Source: Hamadaea tsunoensis DSM 44101
Lineage (GTDB): Bacteria > Actinomycetota > Actinomycetes > Mycobacteriales > Micromonosporaceae
DNA length: 64,000 nucleotides
Reading direction: 5' to 3'
Assembly (NCBI RefSeq): GCF_000428945.1
Contig: NZ_AUAX01000038.1
Span: forward strand, 1 to 64,000
This document shows positions 54,073-64,000 of this stretch, in pieces. A program made the position numbers and the translations under genes. Under the pieces are notes generated by a model. The model searched no databases, was not told the DNA's origin, and was given only the letters and a program-made list of their open reading frames with translations. Every line of letters starts with the position of its first letter. Position 1 is the first letter of the stretch.

Positions 54073-55001
54073 CCCGTCCGCAGCGCTCGCTGCCGGTTCC
54101 CGACGGGCTCGACGGCATGCGCCTGGACCAGGCGGTCTCCCGGCTGTTCGGGTTCTCCCGGACGGTCGCCGCCGATCTGGTCGAGGCCGGTGACGTGCTG
54201 GTCGACGGCGCGGCCCGGGTCAAGTCGGAGAAGGTCAACGGCGGCTCGTGGCTGGAGGTCACGATGCCCGCCCCGCCGAACGCGGTCGAGATCGTGCCGG
54301 AGAACGTCGAGGGCCTCGTCGTGATCTACAGCGACGACGACATCGTGGTGGTGGACAAGCCGGTGGGCGTGGCCTCGCACCCCAGCCCCGGCTGGACCGG
54401 CCCGACCGTCATCGGCGGCCTCGCGGCCATGGGCCACCGCGTCGCCACCAGCGGCGCCGCCGAGCGCCAGGGCGTCGTGCACCGGCTCGACGTCGGCACG
54501 ACCGGCGTCATGGTCGTGGCCAAGAGCGAGCACGCGTACAGCGCCCTGAAGCGGGCGTTCAAGTACCGCGAGGTCGACAAGCGCTATCACGCCGTCGTGC
54601 AGGGCCATCTCGACCCGCTGCGCGGCACGATCGACGCGCCGATCGACCGGCACCCGAACCACGACTACCGGTTCGCGGTCATGTCCGGCGGCAAGCCGAG
54701 CATCACGCACTACGACACGCTGGAGGCGTTCCCCTCGGCGAGCCTGGTCGACGTGCACCTGGAGACCGGGCGTACGCATCAGATCCGGGTGCACTTCTCG
54801 GCGATGCGCCACCCGTGCGTCGGCGACACCACCTACGGCGCCGACCCGACCCTGTCCGCGCGGCTCGGGCTCACCCGGCAGTGGCTGCACGCCCGCGAGC
54901 TGAGCTTCGAGCACCCCGCGACCGGGGAGACCGTCCGGTTCGTCTCGCCCTACCCCGAGGATCTCGCGCACGCCCTCGCCCTGCTGCGGGCCGCCGGGTG
55001 A
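54069..55001 (+). CDS. rluD: RluA/RluD-family 23S rRNA pseudouridine synthase
   Basis: 310 residues. An S4-like N-terminal domain ([31 protein letters not shown]) precedes the catalytic domain with [15 protein letters not shown], where the Asp is catalytic, and [15 protein letters not shown]. Makes pseudouridines, probably at 1911/1915/1917 of 23S rRNA by analogy. Overlaps lspA (ATGA) and the next gene (GTGA). The exact target is inferred from family, so the symbol is tentative. Confidence 0.88.
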   Translation: MTRPQRSLPVPDGLDGMRLDQAVSRLFGFSRTVAADLVEAGDVLVDGAARVKSEKVNGGSWLEVTMPAPPNAVEIVPENVEGLVVIYSDDDIVVVDKPVGVASHPSPGWTGPTVIGGLAAMGHRVATSGAAERQGVVHRLDVGTTGVMVVAKSEHAYSALKRAFKYREVDKRYHAVVQGHLDPLRGTIDAPIDRHPNHDYRFAVMSGGKPSITHYDTLEAFPSASLVDVHLETGRTHQIRVHFSAMRHPCVGDTTYGADPTLSARLGLTRQWLHARELSFEHPATGETVRFVSPYPEDLAHALALLRAAG

Positions 55002-55807
55002 ACCGTCTGCGTGCGCTCGACGAGCTGCTGCTCACCCCGATCGCCCGCGGCTGGCGGCGGCTGTTCGCCGACCGTCCCCGCCCGCACAGTCTCACGGTCG
55101 CCGCGTGCCTCGTCGTCGCGGCGGCCGTCTCGGTCGCCGTCTGGCAGGCCGACCGCGCGGCGCCCGCCCCCGACACCTCCGTCGGCCAGTCCGTCCGCGT
55201 CGGCGTCACTCAGGGATCTTCCATTCCCGAGTACGCCGAGAGCAGCCGCCGGAGACTGGCCGGCCTCGCCGCCGGGACCGGTCCGGCCGCGGAGACCTAC
55301 GCCCTGGTCAGCTTCTCCGGCTACGTGGCGCCCGACGGCCTGGTCCCGATCCTGAGCGGGCTGAGCATCGCGGCCGTGTACGTGCGCGTACCGATCGCGG
55401 GGGAGCAGACCGAGATCGTCCGGGTGCCGGCGAACCGCGTACCGGTGGACGTCGTGACCGGGATGGACGAGGTCGCCGCCCGCAAGCGCCAGGAGGCCGC
55501 GGACTACGCCGACCGCCTGAAGACCGTGCAGGACGCCGACATGACCGCCGTCTACCAGCGGGGCGAGCGGATGGCCGGCGCCGAGCAGGCCGCGTACGCC
55601 GCTCACTGCGCCTGCGCGTACGCCGCGGTGGTGCGCGCGACCCCGATGCTGCTGGCGCAGCTCGCACAGCGCGCGAACGTGCGGATCGTGGACCCGGCGC
55701 CGGAGGTGGTACGCCTGGACCGGGCGGTCTTCCTGCCGCCGCTGCCCGAGCAGCGGGACCGGGCGACCCCGGTGGAGGGAACTCCGGCCGCCGGAGCGGA
55801 TCGTTAG
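54998..55807 (+). CDS. Single-pass membrane protein of unknown function
   Basis: 269 residues. After a short basic cytoplasmic part, one membrane helix (about 28-48, [19 protein letters not shown]) is followed by an extracytoplasmic domain. There, [28 protein letters not shown] looks like an alternation of strands, followed by a helix ([21 protein letters not shown]). Two Cys in HCACAY. No recognised domain. Coupled to rluD by GTGA and placed before the ParA-like ATPase, so a partner role is possible. Confidence 0.7.
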   Translation: MNRLRALDELLLTPIARGWRRLFADRPRPHSLTVAACLVVAAAVSVAVWQADRAAPAPDTSVGQSVRVGVTQGSSIPEYAESSRRRLAGLAAGTGPAAETYALVSFSGYVAPDGLVPILSGLSIAAVYVRVPIAGEQTEIVRVPANRVPVDVVTGMDEVAARKRQEAADYADRLKTVQDADMTAVYQRGERMAGAEQAAYAAHCACAYAAVVRATPMLLAQLAQRANVRIVDPAPEVVRLDRAVFLPPLPEQRDRATPVEGTPAAGADR

Positions 55808-55993
55808 ACCGGCGGACAGCCGGATCTTCGGCAGGTCCCGGATCATCGGCAGGAGCCGGATCTTCGACAAGCAGCGGCCCCACAATAGGCCGACGGCCGG
55901 ATGGCAACGGGGGGCCGACCGCTTAAGGTTGACCGGGTACCCCGGCCGTCGGCACTCGGCCGGGGCAGCGGGCTGCACTGGGAGGACAAGATC

Positions 55994-56932
55994 GTGGAAG
56001 GCACACCATCGCAGGATCCCTCGCGCTGGCGTGTCCTGCTCGATCGGGCGCTCCCACCGCAGCGCGGCCCGATGCCGGGCGGCCCGATGCCCGGTGGCAT
56101 CGAGTGGCGCCCGCAGCCGACCGGCGGCCCCGAGCGCGAGCTGGCGATGCTGCGCGGCGAGCTGCACGGGCCCAAGGTGATCGCTTTCGCCAACCCGAAG
56201 GGCGGCGTGCACAAGACCACCGCGACCGTCCTCGCGGCCGCGACCATCGGCAGCGTACGCGGCCGGGGCGTGATCGCCTGGGACGACAACGAGCTGCGCG
56301 GCACCCTCGGCCTGCGGGCGGGCAGTGCCCGGCACGCGCGGACGATCCGGCATCTGCTGGCCGACCTGGTCAGCATCGAGAACGCGCCGAGCTACGAGAT
56401 CCCCGAGCTGCTGGACGCCTACCTCCGGCACGCGTCGGACGGCTCCTACGACGTGCTCGCCGGCGAGGAGAGCCCGCGGTTCGCCCAGCGCCTCGACTCG
56501 TACACCGTGCGGCGGGTGCTCGACCTGCTGACGCGTACGCACGAGGTCATCTGCATCGACACCGGCAACAACGTCGAGAGCCCGAACTGGCAGACCGTCC
56601 TGCAGGCCGCCGACCAGCTCGTGGTCACCACGGTGCCCCGCGAGGACGCGGCGTTCACCGCCGACTGGATGATCGACCTGCTGCACGAGGTCGGCCTCGG
56701 CCGGCTCGCCGACAACGCGGTCACGCTGCTGTCCTGCCCGACGCCGGGGCCGTCCGCCCTGCTGGAGGACCTGCGCGCGCATTTCGCGACGCGTACGCGC
56801 GGGGTCGCCGTCGTGCCCTACGACCCGGCCCTGGAGCCGGGGTCGTCGATCGAGTACACCGCTCTGCAGCCCGTGACCAGGCGGGCGTGGCTGACCGCGG
56901 CCGCCCTGATGCTGGAGCCGTTCAGCCGCTGA
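55994..56932 (+). CDS. ParA/MinD-like ATPase with variant Walker A
   Basis: 312 residues. Deviant Walker A reads NPKGGVHKTTATV (K69-T76), where the canonical form has KGGVGKTT: the residue before the second Lys is His, not Gly. Switch I-like WDDNELRGTL and a Walker B-like EVICIDTGNNVE follow; VTTVPREDAAFTADWM resembles the later MinD strands. Cytoplasmic partition- or secretion-type regulator; the cargo is unknown. GGGAGG nine bases before GTG 55994 supports the start. The stop lies in a 16-bp tandem repeat, convergent with dnaE1. Confidence 0.8.
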   Translation: MEGTPSQDPSRWRVLLDRALPPQRGPMPGGPMPGGIEWRPQPTGGPERELAMLRGELHGPKVIAFANPKGGVHKTTATVLAAATIGSVRGRGVIAWDDNELRGTLGLRAGSARHARTIRHLLADLVSIENAPSYEIPELLDAYLRHASDGSYDVLAGEESPRFAQRLDSYTVRRVLDLLTRTHEVICIDTGNNVESPNWQTVLQAADQLVVTTVPREDAAFTADWMIDLLHEVGLGRLADNAVTLLSCPTPGPSALLEDLRAHFATRTRGVAVVPYDPALEPGSSIEYTALQPVTRRAWLTAAALMLEPFSR

Positions 56933-56973
56933 GCCGTTCAGTCGCTGAGCCGTTCAGCCGTTGAGCCGTTCGG
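56917..56973 (+). repeat. 16-bp tandem repeats spanning the ParA-like stop codon
   Basis: Three units of the form GCCGTTCAGCCGCTGA at 56917, 56933 and 56949 and a partial fourth from 56965. Each full unit ends in TGA (56930, 56946, 56962), giving stop codons in all three frames. The first is the true stop of the ATPase gene. Confidence 0.88.
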
Positions 56974-56977
56974 ACCG

Positions 56978-60511
<3,534 letters not shown>

Positions 60512-60711
60512 GGGAACCTGCCGGGGCGCCTACCGATACCGCTACAGCGGGAGCTTCGCACGACTCAGCCACCGAGTCATCCTAGCCACGGCGGATCGGG
60601 CCGGGCCAGCCGACATGGCGGAGTCGCGGCGCTTCTCCACGGACGGGCCCGCCTCCCGGCGCAAGGGCTCGGCGTCGGGGCCCGCCTCGTGCCGGACGGG
60701 GGCTCGGCGAC

Positions 60712-61317
60712 TTACCGGAAGGGCTCGGCGACCTGGACGAGCGCGTCCCGGATCAGGTCGGCCAGCTCCCGGTCGCTCTGCTGCTCCAGCCACACGTTGA
60801 CGGCACACCGGATCGCCGCCAGGAAGCTCGCCACCATCACCCGGGCGGCCAGGGCGCTCGGTCCGCCGGGGCGGCGTACGAGCTCGGCGGCGAGGTCCTG
60901 CTCCAGCGCGGCCAGGAAGCCGACCTGCTGGGCGACGAGCGCGGGATGCTGGCGTACCAGGCGCAGCTGGGCGACCCACTCCGGTTCCGGCGCGGGCTCC
61001 TCCAGGTAGAGGGCGAGCGCGCTGGCCCGCAACGCCTGCCACGGCGACTCCGAGGTGGGCCGCTCCCGGAGCTGGGCCAGCAGGGCGGCGCTGCGGCTGC
61101 GGTCGCCGTAGAGGAGCGCGTCCTCCTTGTTGGCGAAGTAGTTCGAGAACGTGCGCCTCGACACGTCCGCCGCGTCCGCGATGGCCTCCACGGTGACCTC
61201 TGCGAACCCGCGCTCGACCGCCAGGCGCAGGGCCGCGGCGTGCAGTGCCGTCCGCGTCGCCGCCTTCTTGCGCTCCCGGAGCGAGTCGCCCGGAACGATC
61301 AGTGAAGCCGTCGTCAC
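60712..61317 (-). CDS. TetR-family repressor
   Basis: 201 residues from GTG 61317. N-terminal helix-turn-helix is LAVERGFAEVTVEAIADAA followed by DVSRRTFSNYFANKEDALL, a classic TetR pattern. The C-terminal ligand domain is helical. Divergent from an EmrB/QacA-type efflux gene across 105 bp, so it likely represses that gene and itself. The ligand is unknown. Confidence 0.9.
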   Translation of the reverse strand: MTTASLIVPGDSLRERKKAATRTALHAAALRLAVERGFAEVTVEAIADAADVSRRTFSNYFANKEDALLYGDRSRSAALLAQLRERPTSESPWQALRASALALYLEEPAPEPEWVAQLRLVRQHPALVAQQVGFLAALEQDLAAELVRRPGGPSALAARVMVASFLAAIRCAVNVWLEQQSDRELADLIRDALVQVAEPFR

Positions 61318-61323
61318 GCGGTC

Positions 61324-61392
61324 CAGCGTACCGGGCCGGGAATATCTTGCCCAGCGAGCAACTTTGCACAGTGAGCAACTTTATGTACGCTG
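61324..61392. promoter_or_regulatory. Operator region between tetR and the efflux gene
   Basis: Direct repeats GAGCAACTTT at 61356-61365 and 61373-61382, 17 bp apart, flanked by an inverted pair CAGCGTAC (61324-61331) and GTACGCTG (61385-61392). A TTGC...GCAA symmetry (TTTGC/GCAAC) is nested within. Fits binding of a TetR-type dimer pair; the core promoter is not clear. Confidence 0.5.
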
Positions 61393-61422
61393 AAGGCCGA
61401 CGCCACCCCGAGAGAAGGCACC

Positions 61423-63006
61423 GTGAGCACCACCAGTGACACCAGCGAACACATCAAGGTCGCCCCACCGGTCCGGGACGAGCCGGCCGGCATGAACCAC
61501 CGCGAGGTGCTGGAGTCGCTCAGCGGCCTGCTCCTCGTCCTCTTCGTCGCGATGATCTCGTCGACGGTCGTCTCCACCGCGCTGCCGAAGATCCTCGGCG
61601 CGCTCAACGGCACGCAGTCCCAGTACACCTGGGTCGTGACCGCCACCCTGCTCACGGCGACGGCCTCCACCCCGATCTGGGGCAAGCTCGCCGACCTGTT
61701 CAACAAGAAGTCGCTGGTGCAGATCGCGATCGTGATCTTCGTCGCCGGTTCGATCATGTCCGGCTTCGCGCACTCCGCCGGCCAGCTGATCGCCTTCCGG
61801 GCGTTCCAGGGCATCGGCGTCGGCGGCCTGCAGGCGCTCGTCCAGGTCGTGATCGCGGCGATGATCCCGCCCCGCGAGCGCGGCCGGTACAACGGCTACC
61901 TCGGCGGCGTCATGGCCGTCGCGACCGTCGGCGGCCCGCTGCTCGGCGGCCTCATCGTGGACACCGCGTGGCTCGGCTGGCGCTGGTGCTTCTTCGTCGG
62001 CGTACCGATCGCGGCGCTGGCCTTCATCGTGCTGCAGAAGACCCTGCACCTGCCGACCGTACGCCGGTCCGACGTCAAGATCGACTACCTCGGTGCCGGC
62101 CTGATCGCCGCCGGCGTCAGCGTGCTGCTGATCTGGGTGTCCTTCGTCGGCAACTCGTTCGACTGGCTGTCCTGGCAGACCCTCGTCATGGCCGGCTCGG
62201 GCGTGATCCTCCTGGCGCTCGCGGTCTTCGTCGAGTCGCGGGCCAAGGAGCCGGTCGTCCCGCTGGACATCATCAAGCGGCGTACGCCCGCCCTCGCCAT
62301 CCTGGCCAGCCTCGCGGTCGGCATGGCGATGTTCGGCGGCGCCGTGTTCCTCGGCCAGTACTTCCAGATCGGCCGCGGCTACTCGCCGACCGAGGCGGGC
62401 CTGCTCACCATTCCGATGATGTTCGGCGTACTGGTCTCCTCGACGGTGGCCGGGCGGCTGATCACGCGTACCGGCAAGATCAAGCCGTACATCATCGCCG
62501 GCGCGATCGTGCTGGTCGCGGGCTTCCTCGCGCTCGCCACCATCGACCACGAGACGTCGCTGTGGTTCGTGGGCGCCGGCATGCTGCTCGTCGGCGTGGG
62601 CGTCGGCATGACCATGCAGAACCTGGTCCTCTCGGTGCAGAACGACGTGCCGCTGCGCCAGCTCGGCGCGGCCAGCGCCACGGTCACCTTCTTCCGGTCG
62701 CTCGGCGGCACGATCGGCGTGTCCGTGCTGGGCGCCGTCCTGGCCAACCGGGTCACCTCCGACATCACCGAGAACCTCGCCAAGGCGGGCATCCCGGCGA
62801 CCGGCACCGGCAAGACCAGCGCGCTGAACATCAGCGCCCTCCCGGAGGCGTTCCAGCACGTGGTGCGGGCGGCGTACGGGGACGCGACCGGGCACATCTT
62901 CCTCATCTCGGCCGTCATCGGCGTCGCCGGGCTGATCGCCGCGCTGTTCCTCAAGCCGGTGACCTTGCGCAAGAGCCTCGACCTGGGTACAAACGCGGAA
63001 AAGTAG
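61423..63006 (+). CDS. MFS multidrug efflux transporter (DHA2, EmrB/QacA type)
   Basis: 527 residues with about 14 membrane helices. Family motifs: VVSTALPKILGAL near helix 1, TPIWGKLADLFNKKSL (motif A), FRAFQGIGVGGLQALVQVVI, and GGVMAVATVGGPLLGGLIVD (motif C). Drug/proton antiporter of the plasma membrane. AGAAGG before GTG 61423. Controlled by the divergent TetR gene. A universal stress protein gene follows 11 bp later, probably in the same transcript. Confidence 0.92.
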   Translation: MSTTSDTSEHIKVAPPVRDEPAGMNHREVLESLSGLLLVLFVAMISSTVVSTALPKILGALNGTQSQYTWVVTATLLTATASTPIWGKLADLFNKKSLVQIAIVIFVAGSIMSGFAHSAGQLIAFRAFQGIGVGGLQALVQVVIAAMIPPRERGRYNGYLGGVMAVATVGGPLLGGLIVDTAWLGWRWCFFVGVPIAALAFIVLQKTLHLPTVRRSDVKIDYLGAGLIAAGVSVLLIWVSFVGNSFDWLSWQTLVMAGSGVILLALAVFVESRAKEPVVPLDIIKRRTPALAILASLAVGMAMFGGAVFLGQYFQIGRGYSPTEAGLLTIPMMFGVLVSSTVAGRLITRTGKIKPYIIAGAIVLVAGFLALATIDHETSLWFVGAGMLLVGVGVGMTMQNLVLSVQNDVPLRQLGAASATVTFFRSLGGTIGVSVLGAVLANRVTSDITENLAKAGIPATGTGKTSALNISALPEAFQHVVRAAYGDATGHIFLISAVIGVAGLIAALFLKPVTLRKSLDLGTNAEK

Positions 63007-63017
63007 GAGGCCCCGCG

Positions 63018-63518
63018 ATGACCACCCCCGCCGACCCGCTCCCGCTGGTCGAGCAGTACGGGCCGCGGTGCGCCCCGTCGCCGTTCGAACGCGGGACGGA
63101 CGGTCCGCGCGTCATCATGGTCGGCATCGACGGCTCCGACACCTCGATGCGCGCCGCGGCGTACGCCTGCGGGCTCGCCCGGCGCCAGCAGAGCCAGCTG
63201 ATGGTGGTGTTCGTGGCCGCGCCCAGCGCCTGGACCGCCTCGGTCACGGGGGCGGGCGCGGCCATGCAGGAGGCGCTCGACGAACTCGCGGCCGAACTGC
63301 GCCGGGACATCCGGACGGTGGCCGAGGAGCTGCGGGTCCCGGTCACCTTCGTGATCCGGCGCGGCGACCCGTGCCTGGAGCTGCGGCGAGCGGCCGACGA
63401 GGCCAAGGCGGACACGGTGGTGGTGGGTTCGTCGATGCAGGCCGGGCACCGGCTGATCGGCTCCATCGCCACCCGCCTCGTACGCCTCGGCAAATGGCCG
63501 GTCGTCGTCGTGCCCTGA
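63018..63518 (+). CDS. Universal stress protein (UspA family)
   Basis: 166 residues. VIMVGIDGSDTSMRAAAYA at the start of the domain and DTVVVGSSMQAGHRLIGSIATRLVRLGKWPVVVVP at the end match the UspA nucleotide-binding fold; the GxxG-type loop (GSSMQAGHRLIGS) suggests ATP binding. About 33 residues precede the domain. AGGAGG seven bases before ATG. Likely cotranscribed with the efflux gene. Confidence 0.88.
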   Translation: MTTPADPLPLVEQYGPRCAPSPFERGTDGPRVIMVGIDGSDTSMRAAAYACGLARRQQSQLMVVFVAAPSAWTASVTGAGAAMQEALDELAAELRRDIRTVAEELRVPVTFVIRRGDPCLELRRAADEAKADTVVVGSSMQAGHRLIGSIATRLVRLGKWPVVVVP

Positions 63519-63541
63519 ACCCGGCGCAGCCCACCCGCCGA

Positions 63542-63650
63542 CCGTCCAAGATCCCGTTTGGAGCCGTCCAAGATCCCGTTTGGATCAGTGATATCACCCG
63601 AATCATGGCCCAAGATTCGGGTGATTTACCTGATCCAAACGGGATCTTGG
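63542..63650. repeat. Long intergenic inverted repeat with a duplicated arm
   Basis: Arms 63568-63604 and 63614-63650 (37 bases each) are reverse complements except for three positions, with a nine-base loop. A 21-base stretch of the 5' side (CCGTCCAAGATCCCGTTTGG...) is directly repeated at 63542-63562 and 63564-63584. It lies between the stress protein gene and the next gene and could act as a strong RNA hairpin or cruciform. Contains the GATCTTG word also found in the 30043 repeat. Confidence 0.85.
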
Positions 63651-63707
63651 GGTGGGCGGCAGGCGGGAGTTCGAGGGTGGCGGCGACGGCTGTGGCAGGA
63701 TCGTCCC

Positions 63708-64000
63708 GTGACCGGTCCAGAGGAGCAGCCGCCGCGCGAGAACGAGCCGGACGCGACCGGGGAGCAGGTGCCCGCCGATTCCGCCCCCGGCGATCCGGCC
63801 CCGACTGATCCGTGGGCGGCCGAGCAGCCGTGGGTCTACCCGGTCCCGGCCGAGCCCGCCGAGCCGCGCCGGCCCCTGCTGGTCGCGGCCCAGGCCGCCG
63901 CGGTGCTGGTGGTGACGGCGGTGTTCGGATTCGCCCTCGGACCGCTGTGGCAGGCGCTCGCCCCGAACGTCCCGGTCCTGGTGGTCTCCGACGGCGCGAT
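63708..64000 (+). CDS. Truncated membrane protein gene (possibly DUF2567-like)
   Basis: The first about 97 codons; the window ends before the stop. An acidic, Pro/Glu-rich tail of some 60 residues (DPWAAEQPWVYPVPAEP) leads into one membrane helix (LLVAAQAAAVLVVTAVFGFAL) and GPLWQALAPNVPVLVVS. This resembles actinobacterial DUF2567 proteins, a tentative match. GTG 63708 follows GGCAGGA with seven bases spacing. Confidence 0.55.
   Translation, partial: MTGPEEQPPRENEPDATGEQVPADSAPGDPAPTDPWAAEQPWVYPVPAEPAEPRRPLLVAAQAAAVLVVTAVFGFALGPLWQALAPNVPVLVVSDGA

Overview
The window is GC-rich actinobacterial chromosome. GC-biased third positions, frequent GTG/TTG starts, a meso-diaminopimelate-type murE, a MurT/GatD pair, Wag31/DivIVA, SepF and a TgpA/DUF58/MoxR block point to an actinomycete. 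The gene order and the very frequent word CGTAC suggest Micromonosporaceae (Micromonospora/Actinoplanes-like). That family call is an inference; no marker RNA gene is present.

Layout. 1-657: non-coding, repeat-rich (hairpin, G-rich tract, one copy of a dispersed repeat, five 32-bp tandem repeats). 658-3961: FAD monooxygenase, methyltransferase and Acg-type nitroreductase. 4063-9735: SOS-controlled mutasome imuA'-imuB-dnaE2 behind a LexA-type box. 10037-15995: secreted serine protease, PASTA lipoprotein, methyltransferase, phosphodiesterase-like protein, dinB, DUF3040 protein. 16082-20908 (minus): TgpA-like transglutaminase, DUF58, MoxR. 21107-24093: leuS behind a Leu-codon leader peptide and terminator-like hairpin. 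24114-24360: second, inverted copy of the dispersed repeat. 24370-27730 (minus): DUF2231 and TVP38-type membrane proteins, gatD, murT. 27870-29962: two NlpC/P60 hydrolases, each behind its own c-di-AMP (ydaO-type) riboswitch. 30344-49328: the division and cell wall cluster mraZ-rsmH-ftsL-ftsI-murE-murF-mraY-murD-ftsW-murG-murC-ftsQ-ftsZ-yggS-sepF-yggT-divIVA. 49513-56932: membrane proteins, yggU, antiporter, DksA/TraR-type protein with a histone-like tail, lspA, rluD-like gene, ParA/MinD-like ATPase. 56978-60511 (minus): dnaE1. 60712-63518: TetR/MFS efflux pair and a universal stress protein. 63708-64000: start of a truncated membrane protein gene.

Two themes dominate. One is envelope growth: lipid II synthesis (murC-G, mraY), its amidation (MurT/GatD), septal polymerisation (FtsW/FtsI), the divisome (FtsZ, SepF, FtsQ, FtsL), polar growth (DivIVA) and secreted hydrolases under c-di-AMP control. 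The other is DNA replication and mutagenesis: DnaE1, DnaE2, ImuA', ImuB and DinB all lie in one 64-kb window. The most interesting signals are regulatory or structural: a leuS attenuator candidate, tandem c-di-AMP riboswitches, a perfect 19-bp hairpin across the ftsZ stop codon, a 146-bp perfect inverted dispersed repeat, stop codons inside short tandem repeats, and a possible internal start separating the two halves of the DksA-like protein.

Limits: no searches, folding or alignments were run. Function calls rest on recognisable motifs, and start sites on ribosome binding sites, overlaps and family N-termini. No tRNA, rRNA, CRISPR array, transposase or integrase was seen.
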